Origin: Bacteroides ndongoniae
Lineage (GTDB): Bacteria; Bacteroidota; Bacteroidia; Bacteroidales; Bacteroidaceae
Length of the DNA stretch: 64,000 bases
Assembly: GCF_900108345.1 (NCBI RefSeq)
Contig: NZ_FNVV01000013.1
Coordinates: 428,143-492,142, forward strand
Direction: 5' to 3'
The translations under genes were made by a program, and so were the position numbers. Below are positions 1-8,494 of this stretch, piece by piece (position 1 is the stretch's first letter; every line of letters starts with the position of its first letter). The notes beneath the pieces are model-generated. The model did no database searches. It saw only the letters and a list, made by a program, of their open reading frames with translations, and had not been told where the DNA came from.

Positions 1-954
1 ACAAAGAATGTGGGTATCGACCTGACAGTCAATACGCAGAATATCGTTACGAAGGACTTCTCGTGGAATACTACGCTGACCTTCTCGCACAACAAGAACA
101 CCGTTGAGGCATTGACCGGTGAGGAGGTGCAGCTGTTCGAGGCTAAGTTCGGCTACAATCAGAATACTCACCGCCTGGCTGTGGGCGAACCCATCGGCCA
201 GTTCTATGGCTTTATCACCGATGGACTCTATCAGGTAGACGATTTCGACTACGACCCCACTACCAAAACCTACACCCTGAAGGACGGTGTGGCATGCTAT
301 GGCAACCGCAACACAGTGCAGCCGGGCGACTGGAAGTTCCGCAACATGGACGGAAACGACGTGATAGACGAGAACGACAAGACGGTCATAGGCAATGCCT
401 CGCCCAAGTTCTACGGCGGTTTGAACAACAACCTCACCTACAAGGGTTTCGACCTGAGTGTGTTCTTCACTTTCAGCTATGGCAATGAAGTACTGAATGC
501 TACTAAGTTGGTGACAAGCAAGGTGGGACGCGAAAATTATAATGCCCTGAATGTGATGAACAGCCACAACCGCTGGATGACCATCAACGACCGAGGCGAA
601 CGGGTGACCGACCCTGCCGAACTGGCTGCTATGAACCAGGGCAAGAGTGTTGCTTCCTGGCATGACAATCAGGAGGGTAACAAATACATTCATTCGTGGG
701 CAGTGGAAGATGCCTCTTTCCTGCGCCTGAGCAACGTGACTTTGGGCTATACGTTCCCCAAACAGTTGATAAAGAAAATAAAGCTGAGCAATCTGCGTGT
801 GTATGCCACCGGCAACAATCTCTTCACATGGACACCCTACACAGGCTTCGACCCCGAAGTGAGCAACATGCGTAGCCCGCTGACTCCCGGTGTGGACTTC
901 GGTTCCTATCCACGTAGCCGTTCTTTCATTTTCGGTGTAAACATCGCATTCTAA
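1..954 (+). CDS. SusC-family TonB-dependent outer-membrane transporter, 3' part
   Basis: This is the C-terminal part of a SusC/RagA-type TonB-dependent transporter, which carries glycans or peptides across the outer membrane with its SusD lipoprotein. The reading frame is open from the first base, so the gene begins upstream and the GTG at position 10 is not the start. About 317 residues are visible. They show alternating barrel strands, the family's 'GDWKFRNMDGNDVID' type segment, 'SFLRLSNVTLGYTFP' and an 'ATGNNLFTWTPYTGFDPE' block, and end in an aromatic residue (Phe) as expected for an outer-membrane barrel. It lies just upstream of susD, so the two form one operon. The substrate cannot be told from this fragment. 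Confidence 0.95.
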   Translation, partial: TKNVGIDLTVNTQNIVTKDFSWNTTLTFSHNKNTVEALTGEEVQLFEAKFGYNQNTHRLAVGEPIGQFYGFITDGLYQVDDFDYDPTTKTYTLKDGVACYGNRNTVQPGDWKFRNMDGNDVIDENDKTVIGNASPKFYGGLNNNLTYKGFDLSVFFTFSYGNEVLNATKLVTSKVGRENYNALNVMNSHNRWMTINDRGERVTDPAELAAMNQGKSVASWHDNQEGNKYIHSWAVEDASFLRLSNVTLGYTFPKQLIKKIKLSNLRVYATGNNLFTWTPYTGFDPEVSNMRSPLTPGVDFGSYPRSRSFIFGVNIAF

Positions 955-976
955 CCTCAATAAACAAATGATAGCA

Positions 977-2662
977 ATGAAAAAATACACATTATTATAT
1001 ATAGCATTTGTTCTGCTGGCTGTTTCGTTCACATCGTGCGAGGATATGCTGACAGAGACCCCAAATTCGAGTTATGACAAGGACGGCTTCTTCAGTACGG
1101 AGGCCAAGGCCGAAATGGCCGTCTTGGGTATCTACAATTCTATTTCAGACTATCGCCACTATGGCTGGTACGAAATGGCATCCATGGCATCGGACGATAC
1201 ATATTATTTGGCCCGCACTGGTTCGGATAATCAGATTAAGGATATGGTGCACTACACAGTAAATTCCACCAACGAATGGGTCAGAATGCTTTGGCTGTTG
1301 AAGTACCAGGGCATTGACCGGGCTAATATGGCTATTGACGGCATAGAGAACATGTCCGCCTATGCCGACAGTCAGAAACTGAAAGCACTCGATGCCGAAG
1401 CTCGTTTCCTGCGTGCCTTCCTAGCTTTCGATTTGGTAAAGAGTTGGGGTGATGTGCCTTTCAAGACTTCCTACTCGGCCAGTTACGATGAGGCATTCGG
1501 TGCCCGAGTGAGCCGTGAGGAAATTTACGATCAGATTATTGCTGACTTGGACTTTGCTAAGAATAACCTGGACTGGGCTACGGCTTCGTCCAGTCCAGAA
1601 CGGGTGACGCAAGGTGCCGCTCGTGCTCTGCTGATGCGTGTTTATTTGCAACGTGCCGGCTATAGCTTACAGTTAGATGGAAAACTGTCGTGTCCCGATG
1701 AAAGTACCCGTAAAACGTATTTTGAAGCAGCCCTTACAGAGTGGGATGCTTTTCAGGCAAATGGTTACCATGGCTTCTATGAAGGTGGTTATGAAGCTCT
1801 TTTCAAAGGCTTTTCTGAAGGTGTGCTTAATAGTAAGGAGAGTCTGTTCGAAATTTCGTTCTATCACCAGCAAGGCAGTCGTAACGGGGGTGCATGGGGC
1901 ATTTACAACGGTCCGCTGGTGGCCGAACCTACGGGGATTGCTTCTTCTGAATCAGCCAACTATATGGGGAGAGCCAACGGTTTTTTTATTACTGTGCCTG
2001 AGTGGAAGAACTTTTTTGAGGAAGGCGATGTGCGTCGCGATGTGAGTATCTGTACTTATCGTTTTGCTTGGAAAAACAAGCAGCATGTAAAGGAAGAACG
2101 CGGTGCCGGTTCTTGGTATCCAGGTAAGTGGCGTAGAGAATGGATGGCTCCTGAAAGCCGTAACAAAAATATGAACTATGGTGACGTGAACTATTGTGTC
2201 TTGCGCTATGCCGATGTAGTGTTGATGGCAGCGGAAGCCTACAACGAAGTGGGAAAGACAGAACAGGCTTGGATGTTGTTAAATAGTGTACGTCAACGTG
2301 CTGGAGCCACTTCTTATACATCGGCCAACTACGATCAACTGATGGCTGTCCGCAAAAAAACACATGATCTGCCTTTCATTACTGACGGTGATGAACAGGG
2401 ACGTTTTCGCACGGCTCTTTATTGGGAGCGTGGCTTTGAATTATCTTTTGAAGGACAGCGTAAATTTGACCTCATTCGCTGGGGGGTGTTGGCCGATGCT
2501 CTGAAACTTTTCGGTGAGAATAGTTCGGTGAACAAAAAGGAAAACAAACCTTATCCTGCTTACCAAAACTTTGTCAGCGGCAAACATGAGTTGTTGCCCA
2601 TTCCTTTGGTCGAATTGCAGAGTAATCCGAAGTTAGAGGCTAAAAATAATCCGGGGTATTGA
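977..2662 (+). CDS. SusD/RagB-family glycan-binding lipoprotein
   Basis: This is a surface lipoprotein that caps the SusC channel and captures the substrate. The N-terminus has a lysine-led hydrophobic signal and a lipobox ending in 'FTSC', with acidic residues (ED) just after the cysteine, which favours surface export in Bacteroidetes. The body contains the family's TPR-like helices, for example 'DAEARFLRAFLAFDLVKSWGDVP' (read as two adjoining pieces), and the C-terminal 'LLPIPLVELQSNPKL' followed by 'NNPGY' is diagnostic. An ATG nine bases upstream (968) is in frame, but the second ATG gives the usual MKK signal peptide start. It starts about 20 bases after the susC stop. No glycoside hydrolase or regulator of this utilization locus is visible on this side. 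Confidence 0.95.
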   Translation: MKKYTLLYIAFVLLAVSFTSCEDMLTETPNSSYDKDGFFSTEAKAEMAVLGIYNSISDYRHYGWYEMASMASDDTYYLARTGSDNQIKDMVHYTVNSTNEWVRMLWLLKYQGIDRANMAIDGIENMSAYADSQKLKALDAEARFLRAFLAFDLVKSWGDVPFKTSYSASYDEAFGARVSREEIYDQIIADLDFAKNNLDWATASSSPERVTQGAARALLMRVYLQRAGYSLQLDGKLSCPDESTRKTYFEAALTEWDAFQANGYHGFYEGGYEALFKGFSEGVLNSKESLFEISFYHQQGSRNGGAWGIYNGPLVAEPTGIASSESANYMGRANGFFITVPEWKNFFEEGDVRRDVSICTYRFAWKNKQHVKEERGAGSWYPGKWRREWMAPESRNKNMNYGDVNYCVLRYADVVLMAAEAYNEVGKTEQAWMLLNSVRQRAGATSYTSANYDQLMAVRKKTHDLPFITDGDEQGRFRTALYWERGFELSFEGQRKFDLIRWGVLADALKLFGENSSVNKKENKPYPAYQNFVSGKHELLPIPLVELQSNPKLEAKNNPGY

Positions 2663-2680
2663 TCGAATTACCTAATTTAA

Positions 2681-2761
2681 TGCCTTGCTATCTTTGGCCC
2701 CGGTACTTCGGTTGCCAAGGCTGCTTGCCAGATTTTGGAGATCTTGATGGATGAAGAATAA
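2681..2761 (+). pseudogene. 3' remnant resembling methylmalonyl-CoA mutase (C-terminus only)
   Basis: A frame of about 26 codons ends at TAA 2759-2761 and reads as the last residues of a B12-binding domain: AIFGPGTSVAKAACQILEIL, then MDEE. The FGPGT motif followed by a terminal helix is typical of the C-terminus of the methylmalonyl-CoA mutase large subunit. A stop codon lies immediately upstream in the same frame (2678-2680), so only the gene tail is present. A strong hairpin follows 20 bases downstream, as expected for the native end of a gene. I infer that this is a fossil, or a duplicated 3' end left by rearrangement or by insertion of the susCD locus. The assignment rests on motif recognition of a short peptide. 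Confidence 0.5.
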
Positions 2762-2780
2762 TTCATTGATTTAATCGTTA

Positions 2781-2820
2781 AAGAAGGGCGGGATGTATTT
2801 ACATTTCCGCCCTTCTTCTT
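2781..2820 (+). terminator. Hairpin terminator after the susCD locus and mutase remnant
   Basis: An 11-base perfect stem, AAGAAGGGCGG (2781-2791) with CCGCCCTTCTT (2807-2817), encloses a 15-base loop and is followed by a T-rich stretch. It would end transcripts arriving from susD. Confidence 0.75.
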
Positions 2821-2856
2821 AATCAATGTTATTCTGGATATTTTTTAGGTATTATA

Positions 2857-2887
2857 TTTGCAAAAACCAAAGATATTATTATCTTTG
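2857..2887 (+). promoter_or_regulatory. Bacteroides-type promoter driving a very short unit
   Basis: TTTG (2857-2860), 19 bases, then TATCTTTG (2880-2887) matches the Bacteroides -33/-7 consensus. The predicted start lies near 2893, and a terminator hairpin follows at 2931-2953. Confidence 0.55.
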
Positions 2888-2930
2888 CAGCATGTTTTTC
2901 ATAGTATTAGATTTAAAATTAACAAAGGTT

Positions 2931-2953
2931 GGGCTCGGCGGAGCCCTTTTTTT
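2931..2953 (+). terminator. Intrinsic terminator shortly after a promoter (possible small RNA end)
   Basis: GGGCTC, loop GGCG, then GAGCCC, followed by seven T residues. Together with the promoter at 2857-2887 it would give a transcript of only about 60 bases with no credible ORF. It could be a small RNA or a premature-termination leader for topB. Confidence 0.6.
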
Positions 2954-3040
2954 ATGCAGGTAAACGGGCATTAAAATTTATGCGTTTGTGGGGGAATGGT
3001 GATAATACGTTTGTTTCATTATCAGATAGCTGTAATTTAT

Positions 3041-3098
3041 TTCCCAGTTGGAGAAATATTTTTCCCCAGTTGGGTAAAAATATTCCCTCAGTTGGAGG
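3041..3098. repeat. Three-unit near-palindromic array, 21-base period (TTCCCAGTTGG type)
   Basis: Units starting TTCCCAGTTGG, TTCCCCAGTTGG and TTCCCTCAGTTGG begin at 3041, 3062 and 3083, exactly 21 bases apart. Related three-unit arrays occur at 41957-42017 and 52207-52266. It lies about 80 bases upstream of topB. Confidence 0.75.
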
Positions 3099-3144
3099 CT
3101 ACGAATTTTCCAGTTCTTCGTTTTTTCATTCCTTATTAAATCTG

Positions 3145-3152
3145 TATCTTTG
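3145..3152 (+). promoter_or_regulatory. -7 box for topB
   Basis: TATCTTTG matches the Bacteroides -7 consensus 27 bases before the topB ATG. The -33 region is a T-rich stretch near 3119-3126 rather than a clear TTTG. Confidence 0.55.
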
Positions 3153-3179
3153 CCCGACTAAAAAACAACTGAAGAAGTA

Positions 3180-5378
3180 ATGATAGTTTGCATAGCCGAG
3201 AAACCTTCTGTGGCACGTGATATTGCCGACGTGCTGGGAGCAAGGGATAAAAAAGACGGATATATCGAAGGAAACGGATATCAGGTGACGTGGACATTCG
3301 GCCATCTTTGTACCTTGAAAGAGCCGCACGAATACACGCCCGACTGGAAATCGTGGAGATTGGAGTATCTGCCTATGATTCCTCCCCGTTTTGGCATCAA
3401 GCTTATCAGTAATCCTACTTACGAACGTCAGTTTCATGTCATTGAAGGCCTGATGCAGAAGGCCGATATGATCATCAATTGTGGTGATGCCGGCCAGGAA
3501 GGTGAACTTATCCAACGCTGGGTGATGCAGAAGGCTGGTGCCCGGTGTCCGGTGAAACGGCTTTGGATATCGTCGCTTACCGAGGAGGCCATCCGTGAAG
3601 GATTTGCCAAACTACGCGATGCTGCCGATTTTCAACCGTTGTACGAAGCCGGCCTGAGTCGTGCCATTGGCGACTGGCTGTTGGGCATGAATGCTACACG
3701 CTTGTATACGATGAAGTACGGTCAGAATGGTCAGGTCCTCTCCATCGGGCGGGTACAGACTCCTACGCTGGCGCTTATTGTGAATCGTCAGCTCGAAATC
3801 CAACATTTTGTCCCCAAACAGTATTGGGTTCTCAATACCGTTTATCGCGACACGTCCTTTTCTGCTCTTATCCGCAAGAGTGATGAAGAACTGGCTTTAG
3901 AGGCCGAAAAGCAGCAAGAAGCCATTGCGGCCGGTAGGAAGCCTAAGAAAGAGGAAGAAAACCGTGGTATTGACCCCATTACCGACCGTGTACGGGGTGA
4001 GGAATTACTGGCACGTATTAAAGACGAGCCTTTTACTGTCACTTCTGTCACCAAGAAAGAAGGTCGGGAAGCTCCGCTTCGTCTGTTCGATTTGACTTCG
4101 CTGCAAGTAGAGTGTAACAAGAAGTTCGCTTACTCGGCCGATGACACCCTGAAGACTATCCAGTCTCTTTACGAGAAAAAGATAACGACTTATCCTCGTG
4201 TAGATACGACCTTCCTGAGTGACGATATTTATCCCAAATGTCCTTCTATCCTGAAAGGTTTACGAGGTTATGAAACACTGACGGCGCCGCTGGAAGGTAC
4301 CACTCTGATCAAGTCGAAAAAAGTATTCGACAATTCGAAAGTGACAGACCATCATGCCATTATTCCCACCGGTCAGCCGCCTGTCAACCTGACTGACCTG
4401 GAGCGGCGTGTGTTCGACCTCATAGCCCGTCGGTTTATTGCCGTCTTCTATCCCGATTGTCGTTTTTCTACTACTACAGTCATGGGCGAGACAGGAGGTA
4501 TTGAGTTCAAGACCTCGGGTAAACAGATATTGGATCCGGGGTGGAGGGTGGTATTCAATTACAACGCTTCGGCACAGGACAATAATGATGAAGGGACAAA
4601 GGATAGCGGCGACGAAGACCGGGTCCTTCCGGCTTTTGTCAAAGGAGAAAGTGGACCTCACGTACCCGAATTGGTCGAGAAGTGGACACAGCCTCCACGT
4701 CCGTATACCGAAGCTACGTTGCTGCGGGCTATGGAGACTGCCGGAAAACTGGTGGATAACGATGAACTGCGCGATGCTCTGAAGGAGAATGGCATAGGAC
4801 GTCCTTCTACACGTGCGGCCATCATCGAGACTTTGTTCAAGCGTAACTATATCCGGAAAGAAAAGAAAAATCTGATTGCTACTCCTACGGGGGTAGAGCT
4901 GATACAGACCATTCACGAGGAACTGCTGAAGAGTGCCGAACTGACTGGTATCTGGGAAAAGAAACTGCGCGAGATAGAACGTCGTACCTATAATGCAGCT
5001 CAATTCTTGGAAGAACTGAAGCAGATGGTTGCCGAGATTGTGGCCAGCGTCTTGGCCGATCGCAGTAATCGGCGTATTACCGTGCAGACTCCTTCTGTGG
5101 AAAAAGCGGGACGCGCGGTGAAGTCTGCTGCTGCTTCTGAGGCGAAGCCGAAAAAGGAAACCGGAAAGCGAGCTCCTCGCAAGAAGAAGGCAGATGCTGC
5201 GGCTGCCGTTTCTCCTGCAGCAGCTACTACGACTGTGGCTACACCTGTCGCTACTGCTACCGACGAGTTGGTGGGTACTCCTTGTCCGCTCTGTGGCAAA
5301 GGAACCGTTATAAAAGGAAAGACTGCTTATGGCTGTTCGGAATGGCGTAACGGATGCAGTTTCCGAAAACCTTTCTAA
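3180..5378 (+). CDS. topB: DNA topoisomerase III
   Basis: This is a type IA topoisomerase that relaxes and decatenates DNA through a transient 5'-phosphotyrosine link. The N-terminal Toprim domain starts 'MIVCIAEKPSVARDIADVLG', with the catalytic Glu at residue 7 and the acidic cluster in 'NCGDAGQEGELIQRW' near residues 100-115. The active-site Tyr is residue 338 in 'TTYPRVDTTFLS'. After the core comes a Lys/Ala-rich linker (about 640-695) and one zinc ribbon with Cys 702, 705, 719 and 726. The length of 732 residues fits Bacteroides TopB. It is monocistronic, with its own -7 box upstream and a two-way hairpin downstream. Confidence 0.95.
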   Translation: MIVCIAEKPSVARDIADVLGARDKKDGYIEGNGYQVTWTFGHLCTLKEPHEYTPDWKSWRLEYLPMIPPRFGIKLISNPTYERQFHVIEGLMQKADMIINCGDAGQEGELIQRWVMQKAGARCPVKRLWISSLTEEAIREGFAKLRDAADFQPLYEAGLSRAIGDWLLGMNATRLYTMKYGQNGQVLSIGRVQTPTLALIVNRQLEIQHFVPKQYWVLNTVYRDTSFSALIRKSDEELALEAEKQQEAIAAGRKPKKEEENRGIDPITDRVRGEELLARIKDEPFTVTSVTKKEGREAPLRLFDLTSLQVECNKKFAYSADDTLKTIQSLYEKKITTYPRVDTTFLSDDIYPKCPSILKGLRGYETLTAPLEGTTLIKSKKVFDNSKVTDHHAIIPTGQPPVNLTDLERRVFDLIARRFIAVFYPDCRFSTTTVMGETGGIEFKTSGKQILDPGWRVVFNYNASAQDNNDEGTKDSGDEDRVLPAFVKGESGPHVPELVEKWTQPPRPYTEATLLRAMETAGKLVDNDELRDALKENGIGRPSTRAAIIETLFKRNYIRKEKKNLIATPTGVELIQTIHEELLKSAELTGIWEKKLREIERRTYNAAQFLEELKQMVAEIVASVLADRSNRRITVQTPSVEKAGRAVKSAAASEAKPKKETGKRAPRKKKADAAAAVSPAAATTTVATPVATATDELVGTPCPLCGKGTVIKGKTAYGCSEWRNGCSFRKPF

Positions 5379-5452
5379 CACTGTGCCTGTCTGTTGACAA
5401 GTAGTTGCGATGAGGCAGATAAAGACAGCGAACAGCTTGTCTGAAACAAATA

Positions 5453-5493
5453 ACCCGGACAAACACTGATATTGTTTTTGGTGTTGTCCGGGT
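5453..5493. terminator. Bidirectional terminator between topB and the M20 peptidase
   Basis: ACCCGGACAAACAC (5453-5466) pairs with GTGTTGTCCGGGT (5481-5493) with one bulged base. It lies between convergent genes and can serve both strands. Confidence 0.75.
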
Positions 5494-5538
5494 CTGTTGT
5501 TTTGTACTAGCCGACCATTCTTTGGGTGAACAACAGCT

Positions 5539-6891
5539 TTAATGGAAGTTCAGGTGGAACTCTACTACAGCTTCGATACCTTTGCGAATGATGTCGAGCG
5601 GTATATTTTCATTGGGCGAGTGGATGGCATTGCTTTCCAGTCCGAATCCCATCAGAACGGTCTTGATGCCTAATACCTGTTCGAAAGTGGAAATAATAGG
5701 GATGCTTCCGCCACGGCGTACGGCCAGCGGCTTCTTGCCGAAAGCTTTCTCAAAACCTTTCTCCGCTGCCTGATAGGCCGGCAGGCTGATGGGGCAAACA
5801 TAACCCTGGCCGCCATGCATGGGAGTGACTTTTACCTGTACGGTGGCAGGAGCAATGCTTTGAATATAGTCGGCAAATAGCTGGGAGATTTTGTGGTGGT
5901 CCTGATGCGGAACAAGTCGGCAGGATACTTTAGCGTAAGCCTTGGAAGGGAGCACTGTCTTTGAACCTTCTCCGGTGTATCCGCCCCAGATGCCGCAGAT
6001 GTCGAACGATGGCCGGCAGCTGTTACGTTCCAGTGTGCTGTATCCTTTTTCGCCAAACAGTTCACGAACGCCTATGGCAGCCTTGTATTTTTCTTCATCA
6101 AAAGGAATGTGGGCAATCATGTCGCGTTCGGCCTGAGGAACTTCTTCTACATCGTCGTAGAAACCGGGGACGGTGATACGGCCGTCGGCATCGACAATGC
6201 GGCTCATCATCTGGCACAGTACGTTGATGGGGTTGGCTACTGCACCGCCAAAGTGTCCGGAATGCAGGTCGCGGTTAGGACCGGTTACTTCAATTTCCCA
6301 ATAAGCCAGTCCGCGCAGACCTGTAGTCAATGAAGGAAGGTCGGCACCCAGCATGCTGGTGTCGGATACAAGGATGATGTCAGCCTTGAGCAGTTCGCGG
6401 TGGTCTTTACAGAAAGCTTCGAGACTGGGAGAACCAATCTCTTCTTCGCCTTCGAAGATGAATTTTACGTTGTGAGTCAGCAGGTTGTTCTTTACAAGAT
6501 ATTCGAATGCTTTCACCTGGATGAACGATTGACCTTTGTCGTCATCGGCACCACGTGCCCATATATGCCCGTCACGTACTTCGGGTTCGAAGGGGGCGCT
6601 TTTCCACAGTTCCAGCGGTTCGGCCGGCATTACGTCGTAGTGGGCATAGATGAGGATGGTTGGAGCTTCGGGATTGACATTCTTTTGAGCAAAAACCATC
6701 GGATTACCTTGCGAAGGCATCACCATGGCTTCGTCGGCACCTGCTTCCAGCAGCAACTGACGCCAGCGTTCGGCACAGGCCAGCATGTCGTCGTGATGTT
6801 CCGGCTGGGCGCTGATACTTGGGATACGGATGAGGCTGAACAATTCGTCCAGCATGCGGGATTCGTTTTCAGAGATGTAGGTCTTGATCAT
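5539..6891 (-). CDS. M20-family dipeptidase (metallopeptidase)
   Basis: This is a cytoplasmic di-zinc exopeptidase of the M20 family that cleaves dipeptides or short peptides. Metal ligands are visible: His84 and Asp86 in 'YAHYDVMP', the bridging acid in 'GADDDKGQ' (about 114-121), the catalytic Glu pair in 'FEGEEEIGSPS' (146-156), and Asp177 in 'SDTSM'. A dimerization lid follows, with 'DLHSGHFGGAVANP'. The length of 450 residues is normal for this subgroup. No signal peptide is seen. It is convergent with topB and lies about 130 bases downstream of aroC on the same strand. The exact substrate is not determined. Confidence 0.9.
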   Translation of the reverse strand: MIKTYISENESRMLDELFSLIRIPSISAQPEHHDDMLACAERWRQLLLEAGADEAMVMPSQGNPMVFAQKNVNPEAPTILIYAHYDVMPAEPLELWKSAPFEPEVRDGHIWARGADDDKGQSFIQVKAFEYLVKNNLLTHNVKFIFEGEEEIGSPSLEAFCKDHRELLKADIILVSDTSMLGADLPSLTTGLRGLAYWEIEVTGPNRDLHSGHFGGAVANPINVLCQMMSRIVDADGRITVPGFYDDVEEVPQAERDMIAHIPFDEEKYKAAIGVRELFGEKGYSTLERNSCRPSFDICGIWGGYTGEGSKTVLPSKAYAKVSCRLVPHQDHHKISQLFADYIQSIAPATVQVKVTPMHGGQGYVCPISLPAYQAAEKGFEKAFGKKPLAVRRGGSIPIISTFEQVLGIKTVLMGFGLESNAIHSPNENIPLDIIRKGIEAVVEFHLNFH

Positions 6892-7019
6892 AAGCGAGGA
6901 AAACTCTTTTTCCGCTCCCTGATCCGTCGGAGGGGGAGCGGGTGGATTAAAAGTAATACATTATATAATAGGTAAGCCGTTTCCTTTCTCCCATTTCTTT
7001 GGGGCGGAGGAGAGGCCTC

Positions 7020-8096
7020 TTACAATTGCGTTGTCCGGTCTATCAGGTAGAAATCCAGAATGGTCAGTGCGGCCATGGCTTCTACGATGGGTACGGCCCG
7101 GGGCAGTACGCAAGGGTCGTGGCGTCCGCGGGCTTTCAGGGTAGTATCCCGTCCGTCGATGTTGACGGTATGCTGCTCCATAAGCACAGTGGCTACAGGC
7201 TTGAAGGCTACGCGGAAGTAGATGTCTTGTCCGTTACTGATGCCACCCTGTATGCCTCCTGAGTGATTGGTATGGGTGGTGATGCGGCCGGCATCGTTGT
7301 AGAAGACATCGTTCTGTTCCGATCCTTTCATTTTCAGTCCTTTGAATCCGTCGCCGTATTCGAAAGCTTTAGCTGCATTAATACTTAGCATACCCGATGC
7401 CAATGCGGCTTGCAGTTTGCCGAAAACGGGCTGTCCTAGTCCGACAGGGCAACCTGTGATGACACAGGTGATGACTCCGCCTATTGTATCGCCTTCGGCT
7501 TTCACTTGGGTGATGAGCTGTTCCATTTCTTTAGCCTTTTCCGGATCAGGGCAACGTACGGGGTTGGTTTCTGTCAGATCCAGATTGTAAGCGGTGTAGT
7601 TTTCTTCCAGACGGATAGGGCCTACTTGCGAGGTATATGCGGTAATACGTATGCCAAGTTGGCGTAATGCCAGTTTAGCCAATGCTCCTGCTACGACGCG
7701 CGAAATGGTTTCGCGGGCCGATGACCGTCCGCCTCCCCGATGATCCCGAATGCCATATTTCACCCGGTAGGTGTAGTCGGCGTGCGAGGGACGGTATACT
7801 TCTTTCAGATTATCGTAGTCGTTCGAGTGTTGGTTTTCGTTCCATACGATGAAACCAATGGGGCAGCCGGTAGATTTTCCTTCAAAGATGCCGGAAAGAA
7901 ACTCCACTTTGTCGGCCTCTTTGCGTGGAGTAGTAAGGTCCGATTGTCCGGGACGACGACGGTCAAGTTCTTTCTGTACGAAATCCATGTCAATGGTGAT
8001 ACCGGCGGGAAATCCGTCAATAACACCTCCGATGCCTTTGCCATGCGATTCGCCAAAACTGGTCAGGCGCAGGATGTTTCCAAATGAGTTGAACAT
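7020..8096 (-). CDS. aroC: Chorismate synthase
   Basis: AroC converts 5-enolpyruvylshikimate-3-phosphate to chorismate using reduced FMN, the last step of the shikimate pathway. The protein starts '[20 protein letters not shown]', with the signature [14 protein letters not shown] at 15-28. The two further family signatures are present: a Gly/Arg-rich '[20 protein letters not shown]' and, near the C-terminus, '[18 protein letters not shown]'. The length of 358 residues is typical. The M20 peptidase follows on the same strand after about 130 bases, so they may share a transcript. Confidence 0.97.
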   Translation of the reverse strand: MFNSFGNILRLTSFGESHGKGIGGVIDGFPAGITIDMDFVQKELDRRRPGQSDLTTPRKEADKVEFLSGIFEGKSTGCPIGFIVWNENQHSNDYDNLKEVYRPSHADYTYRVKYGIRDHRGGGRSSARETISRVVAGALAKLALRQLGIRITAYTSQVGPIRLEENYTAYNLDLTETNPVRCPDPEKAKEMEQLITQVKAEGDTIGGVITCVITGCPVGLGQPVFGKLQAALASGMLSINAAKAFEYGDGFKGLKMKGSEQNDVFYNDAGRITTHTNHSGGIQGGISNGQDIYFRVAFKPVATVLMEQHTVNIDGRDTTLKARGRHDPCVLPRAVPIVEAMAALTILDFYLIDRTTQL

Positions 8097-8494
8097 AGTC
8101 GATATGCTTTAAATAGGTTATATATAACTATAGTGTACTTTGATGCCTTTGTTAGATTTTATTTTTTCTATAAAGATAATGCTTTTTTGTGAAATCTGAA
8201 CGTAAGTCTTGAAAAGTTTTGCAGAATGTTGAAGGATGGTACAAAGTAAACAGTCTTTTTGTTTTGGGACTATTTAGTTAAAAGGCTAGGTATTAGTTAC
8301 TCTTTAATTCTTTTAAAACATAGAACTCTTTAGGCCTCTTATAAAAAAATGGTAAAAATGGAACAACTTTTTTGTGGAAAAGAACTTGTGGAAGTCATGC
8401 AAAAAGTGTTATTTTGCACCCTTAATGCAAAATAGAAGAATTAAGGTCTCCGTTGTGGAGATATTATTAACTAAAATCAAGTAGGTTAGAAAGT
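8097..8494. other. Divergent intergenic region (aroC / PCMD lipoprotein)
   Basis: These 398 bases contain no credible gene. A minus-strand near-consensus -7 box (TAAAGATA on the plus strand) near 8170 could serve aroC. On the plus strand TTATTTTG at 8409-8416 resembles a -7 box. Downstream of it the leader of the next gene contains a small hairpin, TCTCC...GGAGA, near 8446-8461. Confidence 0.4.

Noticed and set aside
2929..3180. 83-residue ORF upstream of topB
   Set aside because: Its FPSWRN/FPQLGK repeats are only the translation of the 21-base DNA array; it also crosses a terminator and the topB promoter.
4260..5462. 400-residue ORF on the minus strand opposite topB
   Set aside because: Low-complexity Ser/Arg/His-rich translation in the antisense frame of a clear topoisomerase gene; no domain, no promoter.
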